Below are positions 16,571-25,378 of a stretch of 36,273 nucleotides of DNA, in pieces. Positions within the stretch are counted from its first letter, which is position 1, and the number at the start of each line of letters is the position of its first letter. The position numbers and the translations under genes are program-made. Source of the DNA: Mangrovibacter phragmitis (GTDB lineage Bacteria > Pseudomonadota > Gammaproteobacteria > Enterobacterales > Enterobacteriaceae); the NCBI RefSeq assembly GCF_001655675.1, contig NZ_LYRP01000009.1, positions 30,860 to 67,132 of the forward strand, written 5' to 3'. Under the pieces are notes generated by a model. It saw only the letters and a program-made list of their open reading frames with translations. It was not told the DNA's origin and ran no database searches.

Positions 16571-16772
16571 GCTGTTTCTGGCTGGCAGGGAAAAACTTAT
16601 TTTCCCTGTTTGTAGTAGAAAACAGCAAATCACTAAATTTCAGCAGTCCCCAATAGCAGGTAACTGATAACGGTTTTTCTGTCCCGCGTTTATCATCCGG
16701 TTTAACCGGGATTTTTCGTTGTAAAGCCACCCGTTTTTTTGCCGATAAATGTTATGAGAATCACAGGTGTTA

Positions 16773-16796
16773 CGTTATATTGCGAAATATACAACG
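16773..16796 (+). promoter_or_regulatory. ModE operator upstream of modA
   Basis: CGTTATAT and ATATACAACG form an imperfect inverted repeat around TGCGAA, resembling the ModE box (CGTTATAT-spacer-ATATAACG type). It lies 18 bases before the modA start, where molybdate-loaded ModE would block transcription. Confidence 0.8.
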
Positions 16797-16814
16797 AAAA
16801 ACCTGGAGATAATC

Positions 16815-17591
16815 ATGGCTAAGAAGTGGGTAAAACTGGCAGTGGGTGTCACTTTATCATTGGGAATGGCGGCACAGGCGGTGGCAGATAATGCCAAAAT
16901 CACTGTTTTTGCGGCTGCCTCTTTAACCAATGCGCTGCAAGATATTGCAACCCAATATAAAAAAGAGAAGCAGGTTGATGTGATCGCATCTTTTGCTTCA
17001 TCCTCAACACTGGCCCGCCAGATTGAGGCTGGTGCACCGGCTGATTTATTTATCTCTGCAGACCAAAAATGGATGAATTACGCAGTCGATAAAAACACTA
17101 TTGATACCGCCAGCCGTAAAACGTTGTTGGGTAATAGTCTGGTGCTGGTTGCGCCAGCCGCTGCTTCTCAGGGCGCGGTAACAATTAACGATAAAACTGA
17201 CTGGGTGGCATTATTGAAAGGTGGACGTCTGGCTGTGGGTGACCCGGCTCATGTTCCGGCAGGGATTTATGCAAAACAGGCACTGGAAAAATTGGGTGCC
17301 TGGGATACACTTTCCGCAAAACTGGCTCCCGCGCAGGATGTGCGCGGTGCGTTAGCACTGGTTGAACGCAATGAGTCACCTTTGGGGATAGTCTATGGCT
17401 CTGACGCAGTAGCCAGCAAAGGGGTAAAAGTGATTGGAACCTTCCCGGAGGATTCTCATCCGAAAGTTGAATACCCCCTTGCGATGGTAAAAGGGCATAC
17501 TGATGCTCAGGTGAAAGCATTCTATGAATACCTGCAAGGCCCTGAGGCAGCAGCAGTATTCAAACAATATGGGTTTACGACGAAACAATGA
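16815..17591 (+). CDS. modA: ModA, periplasmic molybdate-binding protein
   Basis: ModA captures molybdate (and tungstate) in the periplasm and delivers it to ModBC. The chosen ATG has a GGAG site at 16805-16808 and yields a normal signal peptide (MAKKWVKLAVGVTLSLGMAA... cut after AVA), 258 residues in total. The family signature ITVFAAASLTNALQDIA provides oxyanion-binding serine; further motifs are FASSSTLARQIEAGAPADLFISAD and VGDPAHVPAGIYAKQALEKLG. The longer frame from 16767 would run across the ModE box and is rejected. Its stop overlaps the modB start by four bases. Confidence 0.97.
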   Translation: MAKKWVKLAVGVTLSLGMAAQAVADNAKITVFAAASLTNALQDIATQYKKEKQVDVIASFASSSTLARQIEAGAPADLFISADQKWMNYAVDKNTIDTASRKTLLGNSLVLVAPAAASQGAVTINDKTDWVALLKGGRLAVGDPAHVPAGIYAKQALEKLGAWDTLSAKLAPAQDVRGALALVERNESPLGIVYGSDAVASKGVKVIGTFPEDSHPKVEYPLAMVKGHTDAQVKAFYEYLQGPEAAAVFKQYGFTTKQ

Positions 17592-18280
17592 TATTGACTG
17601 ATCCCGAATGGCAGGCGCTCTTACTCAGCCTGAAAGTTTCAACATTTGCTGTTTGTGTGAGTTTGCCATTTGGGATTGCGTTAGCATGGGTGCTGGTTCG
17701 TTGCTCTTTCCCCGGGAAATCTTTACTGGATGGCATTGTCCACCTTCCTCTTGTTCTGCCGCCTGTTGTTGTCGGTTACCTGTTGCTGGTGGTAATGGGG
17801 CGCAATGGCGTGGTTGGCCGTTTTCTTTATGAATGGTTTGGCCTGACATTTGCCTTTAGCTGGCGAGGTGCGGTAATGGCTGCGGCGGTGATGTCGTTTC
17901 CTTTAATGGTGCGGGCCATCCGCCTCGGGCTGGAGGGGGTGGATCAGCGCCTGGAGCAGGCAGCCAGAACCCTTGGTGCCAGCCGCTGGCGCGTGTTCTG
18001 GACGATTACACTGCCACTGACACTGCCGGGTATTATTGTCGGTACAGTTCTGGCGTTTGCCCGTTCACTGGGCGAATTTGGCGCTACCATCACTTTTGTT
18101 TCCAATATTCCTGGTGAAACCCGCACACTTCCTTCTGCAATGTACACCCTGATTCAGACACCTGGTGGTGAAGGTGCTGCTGCCCGGTTGTGCGTTATCG
18201 CCATTATCCTGGCTTTATGTTCACTGATGATTTCTGAATGGCTGGCCAGGTTGAGCCGTCGGCGTATAGGGAGAGAGTAA
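17588..18280 (+). CDS. modB: ModB, molybdate ABC transporter permease
   Basis: ModB forms the membrane channel of the ModABC importer. 230 residues with about five membrane helices. The cytoplasmic EAA loop that docks on ModC reads [27 protein letters not shown], and the preceding [17 protein letters not shown] is typical. Start and modA stop overlap as ATGA; stop and modC start overlap as TAATG, so the three genes are translationally coupled. Confidence 0.97.
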   Translation: MILTDPEWQALLLSLKVSTFAVCVSLPFGIALAWVLVRCSFPGKSLLDGIVHLPLVLPPVVVGYLLLVVMGRNGVVGRFLYEWFGLTFAFSWRGAVMAAAVMSFPLMVRAIRLGLEGVDQRLEQAARTLGASRWRVFWTITLPLTLPGIIVGTVLAFARSLGEFGATITFVSNIPGETRTLPSAMYTLIQTPGGEGAAARLCVIAIILALCSLMISEWLARLSRRRIGRE

Positions 18281-19341
18281 TGCTGGAGCTGCAGTTTACC
18301 CAAACACTTGGCACACACCGCCTGCATATTGATGAAACCTTGCCTGGCAAAGGGATTACCGCCATTTTTGGAGTGTCTGGCGCCGGGAAAACGTCGTTAA
18401 TTAATGCGATAAGCGGCCTGACTCGCCCCCAGGAAGGGAAAATAGTACTCAATGAGCGGGTGCTGAGTGACACCGAACAGGATGTCTTCCTTGCCCCGGA
18501 AAAACGGCGTATAGGCTATGTCTTTCAGGATGCACGCCTGTTTCCCCATTACCGTGTGCGTGGCAATTTGAAATATGGTATGGCAAAAAAAATGGCACCA
18601 CAGTTTGATAAACTGGTGCAATTACTGGGGATAGAACCACTACTCGAGCGCCTGCCAGGCAGTCTTTCCGGTGGAGAAAAACAGCGGGTGGCGATTGGCC
18701 GCGCCTTGCTGACAGCACCGGAACTTCTGCTGCTGGATGAGCCTCTTGCTTCACTGGATATTCCCCGCAAACGCGAAGTGCTGCCATACCTCCAGCGGCT
18801 GGCTCAAGAAATCAGCATCCCAATGCTGTATGTTACGCACTCGCTGGAAGAGATTCTGCACCTGGCGGAAAAAGTGCTGGTGCTGGATCAGGGGCTGGTT
18901 AAAGCCTACGGTAATCTGGAAGACGTGTGGACCAGCCAGGTTATGCACCCGTGGCTGCCGGAAGAGCAGCAAAGCACAGTGTTTAAAGTGACGGTGCTCG
19001 AGCACCACCTGCACTACGCCATGACAGCTCTTGCGGTAGGCGACCAGCATTTATGGGTACACCGCCTGGAGTTACCTGAAGGGGTCGCTGTGAGGATTCG
19101 CATTGCGGCATCGGATGTGTCACTGGTGCTTATCCCGCCGCAAAGTAGCAGTATTCGTAACATTCTGCGTGCCAAAGTGGTTGAGTGCTATGACAACGAG
19201 AAAGGGCAGGTTGAAGTTCGCCTGGAAGTGGGCTCCCGCACACTCTGGTCACGTATCAGCCCGTGGGCGCGTGATGAACTGGCGATTAAGCCTGGCCTGT
19301 GGTTGTACGCACAGATAAAAAGCGTTTCTATTACCACGTAA
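18280..19341 (+). CDS. modC: ModC, molybdate ABC transporter ATPase
   Basis: ModC hydrolyses ATP to drive molybdate import. From the ATG overlapping the modB stop ([11 protein letters not shown]) it has 353 residues. Walker [11 protein letters not shown]-loop [13 protein letters not shown], signature [16 protein letters not shown], Walker [13 protein letters not shown] and H-loop YVTHSLEE are present. The C-terminal Mop domain ([14 protein letters not shown]... and [18 protein letters not shown]) binds oxyanion in regulated members. An upstream in-frame ATG at 18238 lies inside modB and is not used. It is the last core gene before the accessory DNA; in E. coli ybhA comes next. Confidence 0.97.
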   Translation: MLELQFTQTLGTHRLHIDETLPGKGITAIFGVSGAGKTSLINAISGLTRPQEGKIVLNERVLSDTEQDVFLAPEKRRIGYVFQDARLFPHYRVRGNLKYGMAKKMAPQFDKLVQLLGIEPLLERLPGSLSGGEKQRVAIGRALLTAPELLLLDEPLASLDIPRKREVLPYLQRLAQEISIPMLYVTHSLEEILHLAEKVLVLDQGLVKAYGNLEDVWTSQVMHPWLPEEQQSTVFKVTVLEHHLHYAMTALAVGDQHLWVHRLELPEGVAVRIRIAASDVSLVLIPPQSSSIRNILRAKVVECYDNEKGQVEVRLEVGSRTLWSRISPWARDELAIKPGLWLYAQIKSVSITT

Positions 19342-19517
19342 TTTTCGGCGGTTATGCAGCAGCATCTACAATACCAGCCAGAGAAAACTCGGGCATGTTC
19401 AAAGTCGTGCTGCCTGATGGAAACGACACTGCGGCGCTGATGCTACTGGTTAATGGTTGTATCGGTTATTTATCGGTAGCATAATCTCTCGTACCCGTTC
19501 AAACACAAGGAGAGGTA

Positions 19518-19853
19518 ATGACCTGGCAGGGTGTTGATATTACTACTGGTGGCCCGGCATTAAGTATATGGCCGCCTGTTATTTATTATTTTGTGTCAAT
19601 CATTGTCGGTGGGGGGGTATATATTGGCAGGCACTTTGTTGAAAAATACGCCAATATTACAGTTTTTTTGATTTACGTTTTTTGTGTGCTATTCATTGCA
19701 GCGCTTCATTATTGTCTTTTCAAATTTGGTGCGGAGTTTGCCAGTGGTGTACTCAGGGTGCATTTAGATGTATATGCTTATGATTCTATACACTTTGGCT
19801 CAATTGCATTTGCACTTGTCTATATTTTTGCAGTTCCATCAAAGTTCAAGTAA
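19518..19853 (+). CDS. Three-helix membrane protein, candidate immunity protein (paralogue 1)
   Basis: I do not know a named family for this protein. The 111 residues contain three hydrophobic segments (about 17-37, 47-68, 93-107) separated by a basic loop (IGRHFVEKYANIT) and the conserved stretch FKFGAEFASGVLRVHLDVYAYDSI. The C-terminus is PSKFK. The ATG has an AGGAGAGG site. It is the first of four tandem paralogues and differs from the paralogue at 21907 at only 19 of 111 positions by my alignment. Proximity to the effector-like gene at 21111 suggests an immunity role in the inner membrane. That is inference from context. The 176 bases between modC and this gene hold nothing I recognise. 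Confidence 0.8.
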   Translation: MTWQGVDITTGGPALSIWPPVIYYFVSIIVGGGVYIGRHFVEKYANITVFLIYVFCVLFIAALHYCLFKFGAEFASGVLRVHLDVYAYDSIHFGSIAFALVYIFAVPSKFK

Positions 19854-19883
19854 TTGTAGATGTTGGAGAGCAAGGAAAGTCCA

Positions 19884-20204
19884 ATGACCTGGAATGACAT
19901 TGTAATTACAGCTTCGATATGGCCTCCCGTGATTTTTTATATTGTGTCAATCGTTGTAGGTGTATTGTTATACGTAGGGAAGTACTATGTACATCGCCGT
20001 GCTAATTTTACTATATTCATTCTTTATGGGTTAGTTGTGGGTGCTGCCGCCTCGGTGCAAATGTGCTTATATAGGTTTGGTGAAGGCTTTGCAAAAGATA
20101 TATTAAGGGTGAACTTAGATGTGTATGGATACGATTCAATATATAATGGCGCATTTATTTTTTTTCTAATATACATTTTTGCTATGCCAACAAAATTTAA
20201 ATAA
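19884..20204 (+). CDS. Three-helix membrane protein, candidate immunity protein (paralogue 2)
   Basis: 106 residues from the ATG giving MTWNDIVITASIWPPVI. That start has an AAGGAAAG site like the other copies, so an upstream ATG at 19860 is less likely. Three membrane segments; conserved core YVHRRANFTIFILYGL and RFGEGFAKDILRVNLDVYGYDSIYNG; C-terminus PTKFK. Of the six copies, those at 20231, 20578 and 22273 are closest. The leader sequence ATGTTGGAGAGC before it also occurs before the copy at 22273, showing that the spacer was duplicated too. Confidence 0.8.
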   Translation: MTWNDIVITASIWPPVIFYIVSIVVGVLLYVGKYYVHRRANFTIFILYGLVVGAAASVQMCLYRFGEGFAKDILRVNLDVYGYDSIYNGAFIFFLIYIFAMPTKFK

Positions 20205-20230
20205 TCATACCTAAGAACAAGGAAAGTACT

Positions 20231-20551
20231 ATGACCTGGAATGAAATTGTAATCACAAATTCAATATGGCTCCCCATAATTTATTATATTGTGTCAATCA
20301 TTGTTGGCATTTTGCTATTCGTTGGTAAGTACTATGTGCATCGTCGTGCTAATTTTACTGTCTTTATGCTTTATGGCCTTGTTGTGATCTTTTGTGGTGG
20401 TGGCCAACTGGCACTTTTCAGGTTTGGTGGTGATTTTGCCAGAGATATACTAAGAGTAAACTTAGATGTATATTCATATGATTCAATTTTCTATGGTTCA
20501 TATCTGTTTGCTTTAGTGTATGCTCTTGCAACTCCAATTAGATTTAAATAA
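20231..20551 (+). CDS. Three-helix membrane protein, candidate immunity protein (paralogue 3)
   Basis: 106 residues, MTWNEIVITNSIWLPIIYYI, with the same three-helix plan. The core is RRANFTVFMLYGL and RFGGDFARDILRVNLDVYSYDSIFYG; C-terminus PIRFK. The ATGACCTGG start and the ACAAGGAAAGTAC ribosome-binding context are shared with the neighbours. The gene follows its upstream neighbour after 26 bases, and the block is probably transcribed together. Function inferred only from context. Confidence 0.8.
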   Translation: MTWNEIVITNSIWLPIIYYIVSIIVGILLFVGKYYVHRRANFTVFMLYGLVVIFCGGGQLALFRFGGDFARDILRVNLDVYSYDSIFYGSYLFALVYALATPIRFK

Positions 20552-20577
20552 TCACCCCCAAGCACAAGGAAAGTACA

Positions 20578-20898
20578 ATGACCTGGAATGATATTATAAT
20601 AACAGATTCAATATGGCCTCCAGTGCTATACTATACTGTATCAATCATTGTTGGTATATTACTATATATTGGTAAGCTCTTTGTACACCGCTATGCTAAC
20701 CTTACTGTATATGTATGCTATGCTTTGTTTGTTACTCTATTTTCTGGTATTCAAGTATGTATATTCAGATTTGGAGGTGATTTTACTAATGCAATATTTG
20801 GCATTGATTTGGATACACTCGCGTATAAATCTATATATAATGGTGCTTTTGTGTTTTTCCTTCTGTATGGTATCGCTATACCTACAAGATTTAAATAA
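20578..20898 (+). CDS. Three-helix membrane protein, candidate immunity protein (paralogue 4)
   Basis: 106 residues, MTWNDIIITDSIWPPVLYYT, the most AT-rich and most divergent of the upstream four. The loop reads FVHRYANLTVYVCYAL and the conserved core has become RFGGDFTNAIFGIDLDTLAYKSIYNG, so LRVNLDVY is changed. C-terminus PTRFK. It is the last copy before a 212-base AT-rich gap and the effector-like gene. Divergence may mean specificity for a different toxin variant, or relaxed selection. Confidence 0.78.
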   Translation: MTWNDIIITDSIWPPVLYYTVSIIVGILLYIGKLFVHRYANLTVYVCYALFVTLFSGIQVCIFRFGGDFTNAIFGIDLDTLAYKSIYNGAFVFFLLYGIAIPTRFK

Positions 20899-21110
20899 AT
20901 ACACCTATTCTTGGCGGTGTATTGTTGACTGGGGCTGAAGTACTACATTAATAATGTTAACCAGAAGATAATAGTTTGTGTCAGGATGATTTTTATTAAA
21001 ATTGTGATTTAAGTCTAATCCTATTGACTGAGAGAAAACTAAAAAATACTCATTGACTGGTTGAGTACTGGTGGTTTAATAACAGTAAAGGAAAGCAGGG
21101 AGGTTACACC

Positions 21111-21926
21111 ATGCCACTACATAACCCGGAACAGGGCGATTTTGAAAGCAAGGCTAGAGAATTAGAAGGTATTGCACGTCTTATGGGAATGAGATGGAGC
21201 ATGGGAATATCTGGTACCGATGAGTTTGTTCATGAGCAACAAGTGTTTATCGATAGCCTGAAACGGGATATTATCACTAACTGCATGTCATACCGGTATG
21301 GTATAGACGAGATTAACCGTAGAATCGAAGAGCTAAAAAAGCAAAATAATTTACTTATTTCCCAAGAAGTAGAAATGTATGCGATCATAGAGAAGAAAAA
21401 AGAAGAAAAATTAAATACTTTGGTCCTTGCTGAAGTTGGCTTTCTTTCTGGGTTGGCACAGGTGGTTGGTGGTGGATTAGTCTGTGCTAGAACCAGGGGC
21501 TCCGCATGTGCTAAGTATGGCATTCCAAATATTATACAGGGTGCTAATAACGTGTATGAAAATGGCTATTATGTTATTTTTATGAAAAATACTACAGGAA
21601 CATTAAGAGATGCATATCATTATGTGGCACATAAACTAGGGGTATCGAATGATACGGCGGACCTGGTATATGGAGCTGTAGACCTTGGACTTACAACTGG
21701 TAACTATACAAAACTTGTTATGTTATCGAGAGAAAAATCTTGGTCATTATTCAGGCATATACGATCGGATTTTATTCGAGGTTGGCAGGAAGCAGGAAAA
21801 TTAACTATGGGGATGGATGTGATAGGTTCGATAGCTAATTTATATCAGATGTATAAAATAGAAACAAAACCAACTATAAAACCAGTTACAGAACAAGGAA
21901 AAAATAATGAACTGGCAGGATATTGA
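21111..21926 (+). CDS. DUF4225-like protein, probable antibacterial effector
   Basis: 271 residues, with a strong GGGAGG site before the ATG. No signal peptide. A charged coiled-coil stretch (about 62-103, IDEINRRIEELKKQNN) is followed by a hydrophobic Gly-rich segment (104-125, LAEVGFLSGLAQVVGGGLVC). The C-terminal half has motifs I associate from memory with DUF4225: NNVYENGYY (146-154), DLVYGAVDLGL (184-194) and LFRHIRSDFIRGWQ (213-226). DUF4225 proteins occur in enterobacteria as candidate contact-dependent or type VI-secreted toxins that act on membranes. The gene lies among six small membrane-protein genes, and its 3' end overlaps one of them by 20 bases, as in toxin-immunity pairs. No VgrG, Hcp, PAAR or Rhs gene is nearby, so the delivery route is not shown. 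Confidence 0.7.
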   Translation: MPLHNPEQGDFESKARELEGIARLMGMRWSMGISGTDEFVHEQQVFIDSLKRDIITNCMSYRYGIDEINRRIEELKKQNNLLISQEVEMYAIIEKKKEEKLNTLVLAEVGFLSGLAQVVGGGLVCARTRGSACAKYGIPNIIQGANNVYENGYYVIFMKNTTGTLRDAYHYVAHKLGVSNDTADLVYGAVDLGLTTGNYTKLVMLSREKSWSLFRHIRSDFIRGWQEAGKLTMGMDVIGSIANLYQMYKIETKPTIKPVTEQGKNNELAGY

Positions 21927-22242
21927 TATTTCTTCTGGTGGGTCGACACTAAGTATGTGGCCGCCTGTTATTTATTATTTCGTGTCAATTATTGTCGGTT
22001 GTGGGTTATATATTGGCAGGCACTTTATTGAAAAATACGCCAATATTACAGTTTTTTTTGTTTACGGTTTTTTTGTGCTGTTAATTGCAGCGATTCATTA
22101 TTGTCTTTTCAAATTTGGTGCGGAGTTTGCCAGTGATGTACTCAGGGTGCATTTAGATGTGTATGCTTATGATTCTATACACTTTGGCTCAATTGCATTT
22201 GCACTTATCTATATTTTTGCAGTTCCATCAAAGTTCAAGTAG
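21907..22242 (+). CDS. Three-helix membrane protein overlapping the effector, likely cognate immunity (paralogue 5)
   Basis: 111 residues, MNWQDIDISSGGSTLSMWPP, the closest relative of the copy at 19518 (92 of 111 identical by my count). Its ATG lies inside the last codons of the effector-like gene, with an AAGGAAAAA site also inside that gene, so translation is probably coupled. Three membrane segments and the core FKFGAEFASDVLRVHLDVYAYDSI. By position it is the best candidate for the cognate immunity protein. Confidence 0.82.
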   Translation: MNWQDIDISSGGSTLSMWPPVIYYFVSIIVGCGLYIGRHFIEKYANITVFFVYGFFVLLIAAIHYCLFKFGAEFASDVLRVHLDVYAYDSIHFGSIAFALIYIFAVPSKFK

Positions 22243-22272
22243 TTGTACATGTTGGAGAGCAGGGGAAGTACA

Positions 22273-22599
22273 ATGACCTGGAGTGATATTGCAATAAAAA
22301 ATTCAATATGGCCTCCAGTAATATACTACATTGTTTCAATTGTCGTTGGTGTGCTGTTATTTGTTGGTAAGTACTATGTACATCGCCGTGCTAATTTAGC
22401 TGGCTTTCTACTTTATGCATTCTTTGTTATTACCATTACAACAGTACAATTTTGTTTGATGCGGTTTGGTGCGGATTTTGCAAAGGATATACTAAGAATA
22501 GATTTAGATGTATATGGATATGAGTCAATATTCAATGGTACATATATTTTTGCCATTATATATGGCCTTGCATTACCAACTAAGCTTAAATGCTCATAG
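22273..22599 (+). CDS. Three-helix membrane protein, candidate immunity protein (paralogue 6)
   Basis: 108 residues from the ATG giving MTWSDIAIKNSIWPPVI; a GGGGAAG site supports it over the upstream ATG at 22243. Core RRANLAGFLLYAFF and RFGADFAKDILRIDLDVYGYESIFNG. The C-terminus is extended by two residues (TKLKCS). The pair 21907+22273 mirrors the pair 19518+19884 in gene type, spacer length and spacer sequence. The 183 bases that follow, up to ybhA, hold only a 7-bp hairpin (AGCCCGG 22711, CCGGGCT 22736). Confidence 0.8.
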   Translation: MTWSDIAIKNSIWPPVIYYIVSIVVGVLLFVGKYYVHRRANLAGFLLYAFFVITITTVQFCLMRFGADFAKDILRIDLDVYGYESIFNGTYIFAIIYGLALPTKLKCS

Positions 22600-22782
22600 T
22601 CTCCGGTATGTTGCAGGGAATTATTGCGGATTATGGCAACAGTCATGCTTAAAATCCGCTGTTGTAAATACCACTACTTTATTTCCACATGCTTTTCGGG
22701 TGTAGCCAGAAGCCCGGAATAAACTGGTTCTTAAACCGGGCTGTGGTTTTATCAACAAAAAAAAGGTGTACCAACACGCTAT

Positions 22783-23433
22783 TTACAACAAATTACGGGT
22801 AATAAAATCGGCAATACCTGTTTGTGTATTATCAGTGATAACCTGGCTTGCGTGCTGTTTAACTTCATCGGCAGCATTCCCCATCGCTACGCCCATACCG
22901 GCACTTTCCAGCATGCTGATATCGTTAAAGTTATCGCCGAACGCCACCACGTTTGCCATGCTTAAACCCTGAGACTCAACCCACTGCGCCAGGCGCTTTC
23001 CTTTACTGTTACCCGTCTGAGCAACATCAACCTGATCATGCCAGGACCACTCACAGGTCAGACCCAGTTCCTGTTCAACCAGTGCGGTAAATTGTTGCAG
23101 GCGTGGAATATTGTCATCTGTCAGAGCGAACTTCCATATGGACTCACACTGATCTACTTCCTGCTCTAAAGAGGCAACATGCAAAAATACCGGGCGCTGC
23201 GCTTCCGGTAATGTACTGGCCCATTTCCGGGTACGCTCCACATGCCCAACATCATGCTGATACAGCATGGCGTCGTCGACATACATCAGCCCGTGCACCT
23301 GGTGTTTTGCCAGCAGCTTCACCACTGCATGAGCCTGCTGGTGTGAGAGCGGGTCGGATGAAAGTACTTTTTTTGCGTGATAATCATACAAGTGTGTTAT
23401 GCTTATACAAACAAAAATTAGAAGGTCGTCCAT
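22783..23433 (-). pseudogene. ybhA: YbhA (HAD-family pyridoxal phosphate phosphatase), 5' end lost
   Basis: From LYDYHAKKVLSSDPL onward the protein matches E. coli YbhA, a 272-residue Cof-type HAD phosphatase acting on pyridoxal phosphate and other sugar phosphates. The motifs for the cap (HGLMYVDDAM), the WSWHDQVDV stretch, NSKGKRL and FGDNFNDISMLE are intact. About the first 67 residues are absent, including the DxD nucleophile motif of HAD enzymes. They are replaced by about 14 unrelated codons from the inserted element. The remaining frame cannot make an active enzyme. The break is exactly at the start of a serine recombinase gene, so integration caused it. The missing 5' part should lie beyond the right edge. 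Confidence 0.88.
23384..23431. other. Chromosome-element junction (attachment site) in ybhA
   Basis: ybhA coding sequence ends at about 23391-23396 (codons LYDYH to the right of it on the minus strand), and the recombinase ATG is at 23432. The crossover must lie in or next to this 48-base stretch. The other half site is outside the window, so the exact core cannot be given. Confidence 0.6.
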
Positions 23434-25243
23434 GAAAAAAGTCTTTGTGTATCACCGTGTTAGCTCAGATCAGCAGCTCGACGGGTCAGGCATCGCACGC
23501 CAAGCAGAACTATTAGAAGGCTACTTAGAGCGTACTGGTATTTGTGCGGAAATGGATGATCCAGCCCCAGTAGTACTATCGGATCAAGGTGTCTCAGCCT
23601 TTAAGGGTTTAAACATCTCAGAGGGTGAGTTAGGGGCATGGATGGAACAAGTACGTAATGGTATGTGGGATAGTTCTATTTTGGTAGTGGAATCTATAGA
23701 CCGCTTTAGCCGTCAGAACCCGTTTGATGTGATGGGTTACATCAATGCTCTGATGGCACATAACGTAGCTATTCATGATGTAATGGCTAACATAGTTATC
23801 AGCCGTAGTAATTCTAAAGATCTACCTTTTGTAATGATGAATGCTCAACGGGCATATGATGAATCTAAGTATAAAAGTGATCGTATTCGTAAAGGCTGGG
23901 CGAAGAAACGCGAACAAGCATTTAACAAAGGTACTATTGTAACTAATAAACGTCCTCAATGGATCGAAGTAGAAAACGATAAGTATGTAGTTAATGAGAA
24001 AGCGGCAGTAGTTAAAGAGATTTTTGCTCTTTATCAAACTGGCATGGGATGTCCAACTATTGCCAAGCAACTTCAAAGGAAAGAAGGTGAGCAATATAAA
24101 TTTAATCGTCCGTGGACTGGTGAACTTGTCCATAAGATTCTTACTAATCGCCGTGTAACAGGTAAGATATTCATTTCAGAAATCATCCGTAACCATGATG
24201 ATATTGAAAATCCAGTAACTCAGAAAAAGTACGATATGGACGTGTACCCTGTAGTGATTAATGAAGAAGAATTTGAATTAGTACAAGGATTGCTTAAGTC
24301 TCGTCGTCCAAATGCTGGACGAGTTACCGTAAAGAAAGATGGACAGGAAGAGGTATTGATTAAAAGTAATTTGTTTAGTGGTATCGCACGTTGTACTGAA
24401 TGCGGCGGTCCAATGTATCATAATGTGGTTCGTGCTAAACGTACACCAAAGAAAGGCGAACCCAAAATTGAGGAATATAGATACATCCGTTGCCTCAATG
24501 AACGTGATGGACTTTGTGAAAACAAAGCTATGACCTATGAAACGGTAGAACGATTTGTAGTAGAACATTTGTTAGGGATGGATCTTAGTACTGTAATGAA
24601 AGAACAGGAATTTAATCCTGAAATAGAAGTATTACGTATCCAGATTGATCAAGTAAAAGAACAAATCACTAACTATGTAAATGGTATTGAACGTCGTAAA
24701 AGTGCTGGTAAAATTATAACTTTTGATATGCGTGAAGATCTCGATGATGCTAAATTAGAGTTAGAGAGATTGTTAGCACGACAGGCTTCATTAGCTACAG
24801 TACAAGTAGATGTACCAGTACTACAGGATGTTAACGTTACTGAATTGTATAATGTGAATAACGTAGATATACGCACACGTTATGAGAATGAACTTAACAA
24901 GATTGTTTCTAATATTCGTCTAAAGCGTAATGGTACATCTTACACTATTGATATTAACTATAAGCAGAATGAGCTAAAAAGACATGTACTTTTTATTGAG
25001 AATAAGAAGAAAGAACAAACGTTAATCAGTGAGGTAATCATTGAAGATGTAGATGGTGCTAAGTTCTATTATACTCCTTCATTCATGATCAGGCTTAAAG
25101 ATGGCGAAATTCGTTTTCAGCAGACTAACGAAGATCTTTCAATCATTGATTACTCACTATTGCTAAACTACGTAGATGCTGTAGATGGCAATGATGCCGT
25201 AGGCCTTTGGATGCGTAACAATTTTAATTTCTTAACAGCATAA
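23432..25243 (+). CDS. Large serine recombinase (integrase)
   Basis: Site-specific serine recombinase of 603 residues that would integrate and excise the element through a covalent serine-DNA link. The start MKKVFVYHRVSSDQQ has a GAAGG site. The catalytic domain (1-145) has Ser11 in YHRVSSDQQ and the arginines of ESIDRFSR (Arg91, Arg94). The Recombinase domain follows (about 150-290, KGWAKKREQAF... YQTGMGCPTIAKQL... TNRRVTGKIF). A zinc ribbon has Cys321, Cys324, Cys354 and Cys362. A coiled coil (about 395-460) follows, as in phage integrases that need a directionality factor. The gene is AT-rich compared with the core genes. It sits at the very edge of its element, the usual place for integrases. 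Confidence 0.95.
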   Translation: MKKVFVYHRVSSDQQLDGSGIARQAELLEGYLERTGICAEMDDPAPVVLSDQGVSAFKGLNISEGELGAWMEQVRNGMWDSSILVVESIDRFSRQNPFDVMGYINALMAHNVAIHDVMANIVISRSNSKDLPFVMMNAQRAYDESKYKSDRIRKGWAKKREQAFNKGTIVTNKRPQWIEVENDKYVVNEKAAVVKEIFALYQTGMGCPTIAKQLQRKEGEQYKFNRPWTGELVHKILTNRRVTGKIFISEIIRNHDDIENPVTQKKYDMDVYPVVINEEEFELVQGLLKSRRPNAGRVTVKKDGQEEVLIKSNLFSGIARCTECGGPMYHNVVRAKRTPKKGEPKIEEYRYIRCLNERDGLCENKAMTYETVERFVVEHLLGMDLSTVMKEQEFNPEIEVLRIQIDQVKEQITNYVNGIERRKSAGKIITFDMREDLDDAKLELERLLARQASLATVQVDVPVLQDVNVTELYNVNNVDIRTRYENELNKIVSNIRLKRNGTSYTIDINYKQNELKRHVLFIENKKKEQTLISEVIIEDVDGAKFYYTPSFMIRLKDGEIRFQQTNEDLSIIDYSLLLNYVDAVDGNDAVGLWMRNNFNFLTA

Positions 25244-25378
25244 CCGCACTTTACTACGATTCACATAATCTGTAAGAACATCTGAAATTTTTAGGTGTTT
25301 ATTATGTCATGCTAAAATTGTCTCACTATCCCAACTTAGACGGGCGGTTATTTTGGCCTAGGAAGTAAATCAACCTCT

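Noticed and set aside
19299-19484. 61-codon frame after modC
   Set aside because: Starts inside modC in another frame and has no ribosome binding site; a decayed gene remnant cannot be excluded but nothing supports it.
23103-23435. Plus-strand frame of 110 codons opposite ybhA
   Set aside because: Antisense shadow of the ybhA remnant, Pro/Ala/His-rich without a family.
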